From Valencia hispanica (lineage: Eukaryota; Chordata; Actinopteri; Cyprinodontiformes; Valenciidae): a stretch of DNA of 64,000 nt. Below the pieces are notes generated by a model. The model was given only the letters and a program-made list of their open reading frames with translations. It made no database searches and was not told where the DNA came from. How positions within the stretch are numbered: the stretch's first letter is position 1; each line of letters begins with the position of its first letter. Position numbers and translations under genes: made by a program. Positions 31,200 through 42,138 of the stretch are shown piece by piece. Location: positions 8,542,280 to 8,606,279 of the forward strand of contig OY747702.1 of NCBI GenBank assembly GCA_963556495.2, in the 5' to 3' direction.

Positions 31200-32595
31200 C
31201 AATCCCTTTTGGAAAGTCTGATCTGAAGCAACCCCATTCCTGCTCAAAGATTCTCATTATTACTATTGTAAATAAAGACTGATCAACATTTTCTGGGCCA
31301 TGGTTTCCATTAAATTCCCATTACATTTTCTATTTAATGACGTTACAATGTTCAGTGAATCAGAAAAATTGTTAGTCATGTTAGTCACAGTTTTGTTAAT
31401 GTTCACTACAGAGCCTAAAGACAATCTTTCTTCAAAGGCTTCCTCTGTTTGAAATGATTGAAGTTCATATTCTAATGATCCTTTACCTCTGATGCTTGTT
31501 CTCTGATTGAGACGATATTCTTTTATGTTTTAATCACCAAGGGGGCATGTTCTTATTGAGGCATATAAACCAGTGAATTATCTCAGTGAAGTAAATGCTT
31601 GAACCTCATTTACCTCCTTCAGTCGTTTCCTACATGTCCTTATTTTCTCCTCTCTAACAGCAGCCCTCTGTGGCTGCTTCTGTATTATTCAGAGTGCCAG
31701 TCATCCTTATGCCTCTCTCTCTTCAGAGTGACATGTCTTTTAACAAGGGGCCTTATTAGGCAGCTCAGGGATGGATTCCCGTCCTGCATGATTATGTACT
31801 TTTATTCCACGCTGGAATGCATCTGCAAATCCTCGCCTTCCTTTTTTTTTTTCAGTTGATCCCCCTCACTCACCCAACACTCTTCCTTCTGGCTTTCCCA
31901 TTTGTCCTTTCCTCTCTCTGACCCTCTGTGCTTTTCGCTTTTATCCTTAGTCCATTTCCCTCTTCCTTATGTCATACATGTTCTTGGGTTTTGTGAGGTT
32001 TTTACTTCATGTTTTTCTGTCTGTCTTTGCCCTCAGCCACTGTATGTTGGCATCAAACTGTCAAATAATTTTTGCGCCAAACTTTTGACATAAAGTACAA
32101 ATAAAAAGACAGATCAAAATATTAGTATGTGTCTATTTTTATTCATTCAACGAAATAAAGCTGAAAAACATGTATCTGTTTGTACTGGCAGAGAAAACTA
32201 AGCTTTTCATTTTTATGATTAGATCATTGTGACTGGATGTTCACCCTGTTTAAACCTCAGACACTTAGTTTGGTGCTCCTGATTGTTAAAGAAAGAATGA
32301 ACACTATGGTGAGATCCATAGGAGTGCTCTAAAGCCATCAGAAAGATTGATTGAAAATTGATTGAAAAGTGAATTATGTGCGCAACTTTAAGCAAACTCT
32401 GACCCTTGCTTACTCACATTTTGAACAAGGGGGACAATAGCAGTGCAACCGGTTAGCTGGCAAAATTATGAATTTAAGCCACATCTTCAGACTTGTAGAC
32501 CCTCGCACACACACAAACACACAACCAACAATCAGCCCCCACCCCCGTCGCTGAACTGAGAATAAAAATGAGACTCTGTTTGAAAATATGTTGCA
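31200..32595. other. Anonymous DNA
   Basis: T/C-rich sequence without recognisable gene or element. A polypyrimidine run lies at about 31,840-31,852 and a short CACACA stretch at about 32,505-32,522. Confidence 0.4.
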
Positions 32596-32599
32596 TTTG

Positions 32600-32835
32600 A
32601 AGTGCAACTCGCCCCCAAATCAAAACAATTTTAGCGATAAACTGTATAAATGAGTGTCTAATAGTACTGTTTACATGTCTGGTCATTATTTTTGGTATTT
32701 TAGTACATTTTATTTTCTACCAAAATCATCAGTGGAGTGCCCTCTTTAGTTAAAAACTTGAATTTGAATTGGGCATTGCTGCTGGCTTGGCCAGTGTGGC
32801 TGGCGTCACCTATCCTGTTGCTGTGGAATATAAAA
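32600..32835 (+). repeat. TTAA-type dispersed repeat, copy 2
   Basis: Shares ordered blocks with 16,988-17,250: GTGCAACTCGCCCCCAA, AACTGTATAAATGAGTGTCTAATAGT, TACATGTCTGGTCATTA, GTACATTTTA, AGTGGAGTGCCCTCT and CACCTATCCTGTTGCTGTGG. The head is degraded here (no TTAA). Confidence 0.6.
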
Positions 32836-33043
32836 CAAGCCCAATCTCGGTCAGGGAGTTGGAGTTGGAATAGCAAGGGAGTGTTGACGCCGTCCAGATG
32901 TTAGATCTAGGATTAGATCTACCGACATGCAGAAACCATGCATCCCGGCCCCTTGTAGCACATTCTGACTGTGGCATGCTGTCATCCTCTTTGCCTCCAA
33001 CTTCATTTTTATGTCGCTACGCCGCTGAATCAACGCTGCGTCA

Positions 33044-33106
33044 CTCGCAGTGTCACTCGCAGTGTCACTTGCAGCGTCACTTGCAGCGTCACTTGCAGCT
33101 CTTTTG
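33044..33106 (+). repeat. Short tandem repeat, 12-bp units
   Basis: Five imperfect units of GCAGTGTCACTC/GCAGCGTCACTT. Confidence 0.85.
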
Positions 33107-33136
33107 TTTATTTGTGAACCCCAAATAATATTTTGC

Positions 33137-33965
33137 GCAGATAATACTTTTTAAAAGTAGACCTAAAACGCACCTTTTCTGTAAGGATTTAAATACCTAG
33201 GAGTGCTGAAACTTATACTTATATGTATTGTTCTTATTTATTATTTGCTGTTATTTTAACTGTTAACTTTGTTTTTTCTCAGTGTTTTTCTCTCCAATGG
33301 AAGGTACACCTGGTCTGGTATCCTGCTTAGCTACAATGCCTGGGGGGCATCCCAGTAACTGAGCCTCCCCCGTGTCCTGTTACCAACTTTTTATTTTCTT
33401 TAATATAGAAAGTACTCTTATATCCGATCCTCTGTTTTTTCTGTGCTTCTGCTCTGTTAAACCCCCAGACGGTCGTGGCAGATGGCCACTTGTACTAAGA
33501 CAGGTTCTGGTTCTGCTGGAGGTTTCTTCCTGTTAAAGGGGAGTTTTTCCTTTCCACTGTCGCTACATGCTTGCTCAGTATGAGGGATTGTTGTGGTTGG
33601 AGTCTGCATGAATGGGGCACAACTGCCAGTCAATGATTCTATGCAATCTGCTGGGATTCCTTAGATAGAAAACTTTCAAACTGATTGGAATGTTTGTATG
33701 ATTGTAATGAAATGACTTTCCTTGTAAAGTTTTTTTGAGATGACATCTGTTGTGAATTGGGGCTATATAAATAAACTTAATTGAATTGAATTGAATAGAA
33801 TTTGTTTTAGTGCTTGTTGTACTGCTTTTGCTTAGTTTTTTTAATCACTTTACTCTTATTACAAACTTCCTTATCGCTAACTATATTTTTATCTGTTAAT
33901 TTGAAGCACTTTGGTCACCTTTTGGCTGGGTAAAGCTCTGTATAGATTAACATTGATTGATTGAC
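33137..33965 (+). repeat. Older LINE 3' end, split by an L2 tail
   Basis: The left piece (about 33,137-33,235) ends a LINE ORF2 (TTTTAAAAGTAGACCTAAAACGC, reading FKSRPKTHLF). The right piece (about 33,800-33,965) is a different LINE tail with GAAGCACTTTGGTCACC and TATAGATTAACATTGATTGATTG. The two look like halves of one older CR1/L2-like copy separated by the L2 3' tail at 33,236-33,797. Confidence 0.5.
33236..33797 (+). repeat. L2 LINE 3' UTR copy (5'-truncated)
   Basis: Begins inside the UTR at TTTTAACTGTTAACTTTG, contains the CCAGACGGTCGTGGCAGATGG and GTTAAAGGGGAGTTTTTCC blocks, and ends GAATTGGGGCTATATAAATAA with a TTGAATTGAATTGAAT tail. Confidence 0.85.
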
Positions 33966-34559
33966 TGATTGAAATCAAACATTTTCAGTCCCTCTATGTC
34001 ACCCATAAATACCTCGATTTCAGTGTCAGTGGAATTGCGCTTTCTCCGCCTCTCGGTTGCCATGGTTACCCATGAAACGTCCCATATCAGCTGGCTTAAG
34101 TCTATGCTGAATATTCACTAGGCACTTGGCATTGACCCTTTATGGCAGAAAGTGGGTGTGTTGGAGTCAGGACATGATCCAAAATCACCTTAACGCCTTT
34201 CTAGAAAGAGTTTGATTTCTAAAGAGGAAACTGCATACAGCTGTGTGTACTCAAAGTTTTATAGATTGAAACTTGTTGTGTAAATCAATCTTTTTTGCTG
34301 ATTTTAAGTACAGTTTTAGTAGGGATTTTATGCAAAAGTTTATAAATGAAACCTCTGGCTTGTCCGTCCAAATAAGTTCACCTTGAAAGCAAAGTGCTAA
34401 AAGAAGTTTCCAGAAACCTTTACACTTCATTACTGGACCTGTTAATATGAACAAGTTTAACTTTCATGGGAGGTGTGCCAAGAGGATACTTTTATTGTTT
34501 AAGCAAAACATCAAGGCCAGACTGTAATTTGTCAGAGAATGATGACAAACTCCAACTAG

Positions 34560-34945
34560 ACAAATTCCAACACTACAATAAAAGAAGGTTTAGCAACAAC
34601 CAAATATAGCATTAAAGACAAAGAACTTCCTACCAACTGTAAAGCAAAGAGTTGGAAGAGTCATGGTTTGGGGATGCTTGGCTGCAGCAGGACCTGGTCA
34701 GCTTGCCATCAAAGAATCTACTTTGAATTCTGCAATGTTTTATAGGATGTTTGAAGAATTTTTTTTTATATATAACATATATTTAAATTAAAGATAAGGG
34801 AGAAATGGACCCTGCAAGCTGACAGTGACCCAAAACATAACGTAAATCCAACAGGCACTGGTTGATAATTACAAAAGGAAAAGCTGTGGACCTAGTCAAA
34901 GCCCAGATCTTGATCTTATTGAGGTGCTGTGGAATGACCAGGATA
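34560..34945 (+). pseudogene. Tc1/mariner transposase relic
   Basis: Broken-frame translation shows VGRVMVWGCLAAAGPGQLA (the GGGSVMVWGCF block), a DSDPKHN motif for the second catalytic Asp region and SQSPDLDLIEVLWND, which contains the end of the DDE core. An AT insertion of about 20 bp breaks the middle. This is a different Tc1 subfamily from the one at 37,400-38,932. Confidence 0.7.
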
Positions 34946-34959
34946 TAAATATTTGTTAT

Positions 34960-35855
34960 TTCAGGTTATTCAGTAAAACAATGTTTATCAATGTTTTTAT
35001 GTTCTTTTTGCCCCAATAATCCAAATGCCATCTGGAAAAAAGCACATAAAACGATTGACATTTAGCTGCACTGAACACCACCAGCCAAATTTAGCACAAT
35101 TTGATCTATTATACTACCTTTTATTTCACTAATACAGCCTTTTTTGTTGTGCAAGGTCATTCCTAGTAGACATGATGATTACAGGTTTAGACTGGTGACA
35201 TTAGAAGCACACATAGAGTGCCTGTTGAAAGAGTAAAGCAGGCAAACCTAATTTCATATTCATCAGTTCCTTTGTCTTTAATGATTAAGAAAGAATTTAG
35301 TCGATGAATAATATTAGCACAGGGCACAGCTGCTTCTAAATCACATGTTTAAAACAACTGATGTGGCAAATGTAGCTGAACTGCTAACATTTTAATAATT
35401 AAACTTAAATCTAGGGCCTTTTTCATTAATAATTGTCTACAATCTGCTAATTGCATTTCACTGTTTCCTTCTCTGTTTTTCAAATGCAATTAAAAGACAT
35501 GCAGGAATCAGATTCATTGTAATTTACAGAGACATTTATTCCTTAGATAATAGGCCTGAATAATTGTTAGTGTAATCTTTGTAGCAAGTAAGGATGATAC
35601 ATTTTGATGAACTGGAATATCTGTATTGTTATTTTTTGATACACTTGTTAAAGCCCCAATATTATGATTACTTAGAAGAAATAAAGAGATTGAAATAAAA
35701 AAGACATTTATTAACGCTCCCTTTTTGCATCACCTCACCAGACTCTCTGTCTTCCTCCTTCCCCAGTGTGCTCCATGTTCTTGGTTTGTTAGTCCAGTAT
35801 GAACACTACCAACCGATTAAGATTAAAATAAATTATACTTTGTAGCTATCCTAAG
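34960..35855. other. Anonymous AT-rich DNA
   Basis: Nothing recognisable on either strand. Confidence 0.4.
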
Positions 35856-35860
35856 ATGAT

Positions 35861-36240
35861 TGTCAGGATCTTCTTGGTGTTTGTTGCAATGGGTTTCATT
35901 TGGGTTTTTGTTTTGATCAATTTAATTATATCTTTCATTTTAATTCCTTCGTGTTCTTATTTGTGCATCTGGAATTTTCTCTTTAGATTCATGTTCCTTC
36001 TTTTTATTATGTTAGTTTCTGTTTTTTTTCACAGAAGTTCTCTCTGCTTTGTTTATTTTTCATCTTTCCCCCAGGCTGCCAGCTTACTCCCCTTCTCAGT
36101 TGTTTCACATCTCGTAATTTCCTTCTCCCTGCTCTTCTCCCTAACTGCCCCTACTCACCTGTGATTAGCTCTTCTGATTTCTTTGTTACTTTTACCTCTC
36201 TCTCTCTGTATATAAAAGGGACTTATTAGGCCTCTTTTTA
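35861..36240 (+). mobile_element. LTR-like fragment
   Basis: Starts TGTCAGGATCTTCTTGGTGTTTG, which resembles the 5' end of the LTR at 50,839-51,419 read on the minus strand (TGTCATGGTTCCTAGGTGTT). About 350 bp later it has CACCTGTGATTAGCTC and a TATA box, GTATATAAAAGGG at about 36,208-36,220, the same order as that LTR. No 3' end was identified. It may be a related solo LTR. Confidence 0.35.
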
Positions 36241-36534
36241 AGAGTTAGAATAGGTCTATGGTTTGTAAGAAACATGTTAATAAGGTCTTTGCACAAAATC
36301 ACTCTCACATCAAGTTTCAGCCTCTTTCAGAATGAGCTGTTTAGAGGTCTCTGTCACGTTTATGCAAATTAGCGGTTGCAGACCTTTCTTGTTATTAGGC
36401 TTGACAGATGGCAGGTTTGAAAGATGAGTGGTGGTTAAATGCAAATTAAGCTTATTGTGACGTCACAATAAGGCCCTTTTTCAAACAGTTTGGAGAAGAT
36501 TTCCGACAGATAAAATTTGCACAAAATATTTTTT

Positions 36535-37251
36535 TAAAGTATGTTTTTTTCATGGTCTTGAGCCGGAAAAGGGTGGGGTGCCTTCTCCGGGTCGGGGATG
36601 GGGTCCTTCCCCAAGTGGAGGAGTTTAAGTATCTGGGGATCTTGTTCACGAATGAGGGAAAAATGGAGCGGGAGATCGATAGACCGATTGGTAGGGCATC
36701 TACACTTATGTGGGCACTGTACCGGTCTGTCATGGTGAAGAGAGAGCTGAGCCGAAAGGTGAAGCTTTCGATTTACCGGTCGATCTACGTTCCTACCCTC
36801 ATCTATGGTCACGAACTTTGGGTGGTGACCGAAAGAACGAGATCACGGATACTAGCGGTGAAATGAGTTTCCTCCGCAGAGTGTCTGGGCTCTCCCTTAG
36901 AGATAGGGTGAGAAGCTCAGTCATCCAGAGGGGGCTCAGAGTAGAGCTGCTGCTCCTCCACATCAAGAGGAGTCAGTTGAGGTGGCTCGGGCATCTGGTC
37001 AGGATGCCTCCTGGACGCCTCCCTGGTGAGGTGTTTTGGGCACGTCCCACTGGGAGGAGGCCCAGGGGAAAGCCTAGGACACGCTGGAGAGACTATGTTT
37101 CTCGGCTGGCCTGGGAGCGCCTTGGGATTTCTCCTGAGGAGCTGGAACAAGTGGCTGGGGAGAAGGAAGTCTGGGTGTCCTTGCTTAAGCTGCTGCCCCC
37201 GCGACCCGACCCCGGATAAGCGGAAGAAGATGGATGGATGGATGGATGGAT
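36535..37251 (+). mobile_element. Rex3-type (RTE clade) LINE, 5'-truncated
   Basis: Carries the last part of an RT polyprotein and a GGAT/GATG tandem 3' tail (37,229-37,251), the hallmark of Rex3/RTE elements. Rex3 is widespread in teleosts. Everything upstream of the RT thumb is missing, as usual for incomplete target-primed insertion. Confidence 0.8.
36552..37219 (+). pseudogene. Rex3 RT C-terminal region
   Basis: The first piece (36,552-36,866) has VEEFKYLGILFTNEGKMEREIDRPIGRAS and the second (to 37,219) has SQLRWLGHLVRMPPGRLPGEVF and GKPRTRWRDYVSRLAWERLGI, the well-conserved RTE C-terminal block that precedes the tail. A one-base shift near 36,850-36,865 separates them (AAATGA stop in the first frame). 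The catalytic palm is not included. Confidence 0.8.
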
Positions 37252-37399
37252 GTTTTTTTTCATGTTTGGAGTGTTTATAGAGGCTCCAAAGACCTAAATG
37301 GCAACACACTTTTGTACTTTAGTCTGCGTTATTCTTCACTGGCTCCTTCTGTTGACATCAGTTATTCTTGATGATTGTGCATTACTTTGAATATGGATA

Positions 37400-37560
37400 C
37401 AGTGGGACAAAAAAGTATTTGGCAGTCACCGATTGTGCAAGAGGTCTGTATTTTTTAGGTACACTTCAACAGTGAGAAACAGATAGTGAAAAAAATTCCA
37501 GGAAATTACCTTGTATGATTTCTAAGAATTAATTTGTATAATGGTGCAAAAAATAAATAT
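37400..37560. repeat. Tc1-like element, left terminal inverted repeat
   Basis: About 160 bp, the imperfect inverse of 38,770-38,932. Long inverted repeats with inner transposase sites are known in several fish Tc1-like families. Confidence 0.8.
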
Positions 37561-37609
37561 TTGGTCGATAACAAAAGTTAATTTCAATCCTTTGTAAAGA
37601 TACCTTGGT

Positions 37610-38597
37610 TGGCAATGACAGAGATAAAATGTTTCCTGTACGTCTTGACCAGGTTTCACACAGTGTAGCTGCTATTTTGGCCCATTCCTCCATCCAGATC
37701 TTCTCTAGAGCTGTGATGTTTTGGAGCTGTCGCTGGGCAACACTGACTTTCAACTCCCTTCACAGATTTTCTTTTAGATTGAGGTCTGGAGACTGGCTAG
37801 GCCACTCCAGGAACTTTGAAATGCTTTTGACGTAGCCACTCCTTCGTTGCCCGGGCAATGTGTTTGGAGTCATTGTCATGCTGGAAGATCCAGCCATGTT
37901 TAATCTTTAATGCTCTCACTGATGGAAGAAGGTTTTTGTTCAAAATGTCACAATACATGGCCCCGTTCATCCGTTCCTTAATACAGATCAGTCGTCCTGT
38001 CCCCTTTGCATAAAAGCTGCCCTAAAGCATAATGTTTCCACCCCCATCCTTCACAGTGGGTATGGTGTTCTTGGGATGCAGCTCAGCATCCTTCCCCCTC
38101 CAAACATGGCGAGGGATGTTTATACCAAAGAGTTCTATTTTTATCTCATCTGACCACATGACATTCTCCCAATCCTCCTCTGGATCATCCAGATGGTCTC
38201 TGGATAACTTTAGATGGGCCTGGAGAGGTCCTGTCTTAAACAGAGGGACCTTTCGAGCGCTGCAGGATTTTAATCCATGACGACATAGTGTGTTACTAAT
38301 AGTAACCTTTGTTACTGTGGTCCCAGCTCTTTTGAGGTCATTGACCATTTCCCCCTGTGTAGTTCTGGGCTGTTTCATCACCGTTCTCTAGATTATGTGT
38401 ATCCCATGAGGTGAGATCTTGCATGGAGCCTCAGACTGTCAGTGATTATGTATTTATTCCATTTAATAATTAATTGCTCCAACGGTTGATCTCTTCTCAC
38501 CAAGCTGCTTGCCTATTGTAGATTGGCTCATCCCAGTCTTGTGCAGGTGTACAATCTTGTCCTTGGTGTCATTAGACAGCTCTCTGGTCTTGGCCAT
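37610..38597 (-). pseudogene. Tc1-like transposase, broken
   Basis: Starts at an ATG at 38,597 ([18 protein letters not shown]), giving a paired-type helix-turn-helix region ([14 protein letters not shown]) that would bind the terminal repeats. Stops follow near 38,460-38,390. The longest clean piece (38,022-38,381) covers the second DNA-binding half and the start of the DDE core: ENVMWSDEIKIELFG holds the first catalytic Asp, followed by DGGGNIML. A TAG stop just after replaces the W of the usual WGCF box. Downstream fragments give QHDNDSKH (second Asp region) and EEWAKI (C-terminus). Expected family length is about 340 residues, and the degraded copy spans that distance. Confidence 0.85.
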
Positions 38598-38769
38598 GGT
38601 GGAGGTTGGAGACTAACTATTCGAAGATGTGAACCGGTGTCTTTTACACAGATAAAGAGTTCAAACAGGTGTCATTAGTACAGGTATCGAGCAAAAGATA
38701 GAAGAGGTTCTTAAATAAGGAGTAACAGCTCTTTGCGGGCCAGAATTCTTGCTTGGTTGTAGGTGCTAA

Positions 38770-38932
38770 CTACTTACTTTCTGCAACATTATACAAATAA
38801 ATTCCTAATTTTCTGGATTTTTCTTTTACATTCTGTCTCTCACAGCTGAAGTGTACCTATGATGAAAATTACAGACCTCTCTCAGTGGTACAACTTGCTG
38901 CCCAATACTTTCCCCCCACTTTTGCCCCACAG
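38770..38932. repeat. Tc1-like element, right terminal inverted repeat
   Basis: Imperfect inverse of 37,400-37,560, ending ACTTTTGCCCCACAG next to the TA target. Confidence 0.8.
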
Positions 38933-39199
38933 TATCCTTTTTCCCTGTAGTTTCTACATTTATAAGTGTCTCCTTTATTTTCATTAAAACATACAGTTGA
39001 TGACGACAAGCTCCCTTCTACTCTTTGGTCTTGCTTGTTACTTACTAAACATGACAATATTAAGAAAAAAGATATTAAGTCACATGAATCTACATTGAAT
39101 TTGGGAAGTTTTCAATTTGTCTTTGTATTGATGAACTCTTTTTGTATGATATTAGCCCAAAATTGTAGTATTTGTTAACCCAACAAAATCAGTCATATC

Positions 39200-39690
39200 A
39201 TGGTGTATACAGTTAAAGACCCTGGAATGCAGACTGCCTAAACAAACATTTGTAAAACATCAAAGAAGTTTTGGGCAGAGGGGATTAATGTGGGGATATT
39301 GTAAGGTCCAGAGAAAGGAACTCTGAGTGCTGCATTCCAAAACATTTTTGCCAATTTCATGCTCCGGAGTCTGTGTGATCCAATGATCCATTCCAGTTCC
39401 AATATAACTGTGTACTTATACACAATGCAAGGTCCATAACGATATGGATGGGTATGTTATGGAGGAACTTGACTGGCTTGCAAAGAGCCGTGACCTCGAT
39501 TTGAATAAGAATTTTTAAGATGAATAAGAACTCAGACTGTCAAAAGGGTATTCTGTCCAGCATCAGTGTCTGACCTCAGCACGCTTCTGGAAGAACGCTC
39601 AAAACTCCCATAAATATGCTCCTAAAACTTGTGGAAAGACTTTCCAGAGAACATGAAGCTACACGGTGGATTCATATTGACAAGTAGAGA
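39200..39690 (+). pseudogene. Second-type Tc1 transposase relic
   Basis: The 3' third of a different fish Tc1-like element. ACGATATGGATGGG...GGAGGAACTTGACTGGC is followed by AAGAGCCGTGACCTCGATTTG (SPDL/NP region) and ATCAGTGTCTGACCTCAGCACGCTTCTGGAAGAACG, reading SVSDLSTLLEE-like, then CATAAATATGCTCCTAAAAC. Frames are broken. No terminal repeats were identified. Confidence 0.6.
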
Positions 39691-39699
39691 TTAGAGATT

Positions 39700-40145
39700 A
39701 GATTATTGCTGGTTAGTTATATTATTCATTCTTCCTTTTTCTTAGTAGTTTAGTTGTGTGTTACTAGTTTAGGGAGTTTGTTGATTAAAGCATTTTAACT
39801 GAAAGTTGAATTCTTTTTGTAATAAACTTGTATTTTGGAAGTCGTTGTTTGTTATTGTTCCACATACAAGTTGCCGTTCAAAGTACGTTAAAACGTATTC
39901 CTTCATCTATTGTTTAATTATCTCAGGCTTATCAGGCAGGTAATCATCACTATTAACTGTGACTGAACTATTTGGCTATTTATGTGTTCCTGGATCCCAG
40001 GTGTTGCTCCAAACTTAGCAATTTTGACATAACATAATTAATCTTATTAATAATTGCCCTAAGCAATTATTCATAATTATTCAAAGCCAAAACCTACAGT
40101 TTGCAGTAACTAATAATGACATTTACAACAATGGAGATTAAAATT
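39700..40145. other. Anonymous AT-rich DNA
   Basis: Nothing recognisable apart from general AT richness. Confidence 0.4.
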
Positions 40146-41718
40146 TTCAATTCAATTTATTTATATAGCACTGATTCACAACACATGTCATCTCAAGGCA
40201 CTTTACAAGAAAGTCATTTCAATACAAACATTCCAATATGTTTAAAGGTTTAGCTAGTTTTCTGTGTAAGGAATCCCAGCAGATTGCATCGAGTCATTGA
40301 CTGGCAGTTGCGCCCCGTTCATGCAGACTCCAACCACAGCAATCCCTCATACTGAGCAAGCATGTAGCGACAGTGGAGAGGAAAAACTCCCCTTTAACAG
40401 GAAGAAACCTCCAACAGAACCTGGCTCATTAAGAGCGGCCATCTGCCACGACCATCTGGGGGTTCGAGATGACAGAGCAGAAGGAGCAAAATAACTGATG
40501 TAAGAGTACTTTCTATATTAAAGGAAGTAAAAAGTTGATAACAGGATGATGGTCAGTGACAGGGATGCCCCCCATTCAACAAGGCGTAATTGCTAACCAG
40601 GATACCAGACCAGGTGTAGCTTCTATGGAGAGAAAAAACACTGAGAGAAAACAAAGTTAACAGTCAAAATAACAGCATATAATGCAACTGGAGAGTAGTA
40701 GAAGAGAAATGTAGAAGAGTGAAGAAAAGGGGTCAGTCTGTCCTCCAGCAGTCTAAGCCTATAGCAGCATAACTACAGAGATAGCTCAGGATGACCTAAG
40801 CCACTCTAACTATAAGCTTTATCAAAAAGGAAAGTTTTAAGCCTGGCCTTGAAAGTAGACAGAGTAGACAGCTAAAACTGGGAGCTGGTTCCACAGGAGA
40901 GGAGCCTTGTAACTAAAAGATCTGCCTCCCATTCTACTTTTAGAAATCCTAGGAACTACGAGTAAACCTGCAGTCTGAGAGTGAAGTGCTCTGGTAGGAA
41001 CATATGGAACAATCAATGGAATTGTTCTTATTCTCCTCTATTAACTATGAAAAATACACTTTTCTAGTATGTCATGGGGTCTTTTTATACAGCATTAGAC
41101 TATTTTTCCAGGTTAAATAGGAATCCTCTATGTGTTTAGAGCATCATTTACTCTCCATTTTCCAAGCATTCTGCTTTAAAGTACGCTGCTAGGAATTAAA
41201 CCAGGGAGCCAACCTCCTATGGCTAATTACCTTCTTCTTTAAGGTGGCTACACTGTCAATGAGGAAGTAACGCTATGAACTAGACCATCAATTTGTGAAG
41301 TGTTAGAGATTAAATTGCTGTCCTCCACTGTGTTACTCTGAGATGCTGAGGAAAATAAAAATGGAACAGATTCTTTAAAACTGCTTACAGCATTGTCTGA
41401 TAAAGCTCTACTATAACAAGATTTCCTTCAGGTTTGGGGTGCTCGGTTAGGATAAATTCAAAGGTTATCAAGAAATGATCAAACAGGATAGGGTTATGTG
41501 GAAGTACTGTCATTTTTTACACTTGCTACACACAGCTAGCATTAAATGCTGCATTTAGGCTATCACTTTCAGTGTCAACATGAATATTGAAATCCCCCAC
41601 TATAATGACGTTATCAGTATTTAATACTAAATCAAATAAAAAATGTGAGATCTGATCTAAGAATTGAGAGTAAGGGCCTGGTGGACAATAAAAAACACAA
41701 ACTATTTTTTTGTGCTTT

Positions 41719-42119
41719 TCAACTTGAATGAGGAAAACTAATAGTTAGATTTTCAAAAGAACTGCAGCTATTAATTGGATTGGGATTAATTAAATCTGAA
41801 TGAAAAACAGTAGCTACTCCTCCTCCTCGCCCAGTAGTTTGAGGAATGTGAAAATTTAAATAATTGGAAGGAGATGACTCATTTATACTGACATAATCCT
41901 CCTGATGCAGCCAGAACAAAACAAATCAATTTGATTATCATGAATCAAGTAATTTACTAAGAAAGTCTTAGAAAAGAGAGCTCTTATGTTCAATAAACCA
42001 CATTTAATAGTTTTATTTTTCTGCTCAGTCAAAGTTGTTCTTATCTTTGTGAGATTTTCATGATTTGCTATTGTTAAGTTAACTTTTAATCCATTTGATT
42101 TTGGCCGTGGGCAAGACAC
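41719..42119 (-). pseudogene. L2 ORF2 endonuclease, second copy
   Basis: Two overlapping open pieces: [14 protein letters not shown]... with [13 protein letters not shown] (42,119-41,883), then [21 protein letters not shown] and [13 protein letters not shown] (41,919-41,719). The catalytic Glu segment (TETW) is disrupted between them by a shift at about 41,910. Otherwise it parallels 26,583-26,960. Confidence 0.8.
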
Positions 42120-42138
42120 TGTCTGTATGAGGTAATGG

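Larger units (their letters stand above)
37400..38932 (-). mobile_element. Tc1-like DNA transposon with long terminal inverted repeats
   Basis: The left end TACAGTGGGACAAAAAAGT and the right end (read on the other strand) TACTGTGGGGCAAAAGT are inverted repeats that stay alignable for about 160 bp. They include shared AGAGGTCTGTA, AGGTACACTTCA and ATTTGTATAATG blocks. A TA dinucleotide flanks each side (37,398-37,399 and 38,933-38,934), the Tc1/mariner target duplication. Total length of 1.53 kb matches a full-length Tc1 element, with one transposase gene on the minus strand. The transposase is broken. Confidence 0.9.

Noticed and set aside
35856..36164. Hydrophobic 102-codon frame that looks like a multi-pass membrane protein
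   Set aside because: T-rich LTR-like sequence; hydrophobicity comes from base composition.
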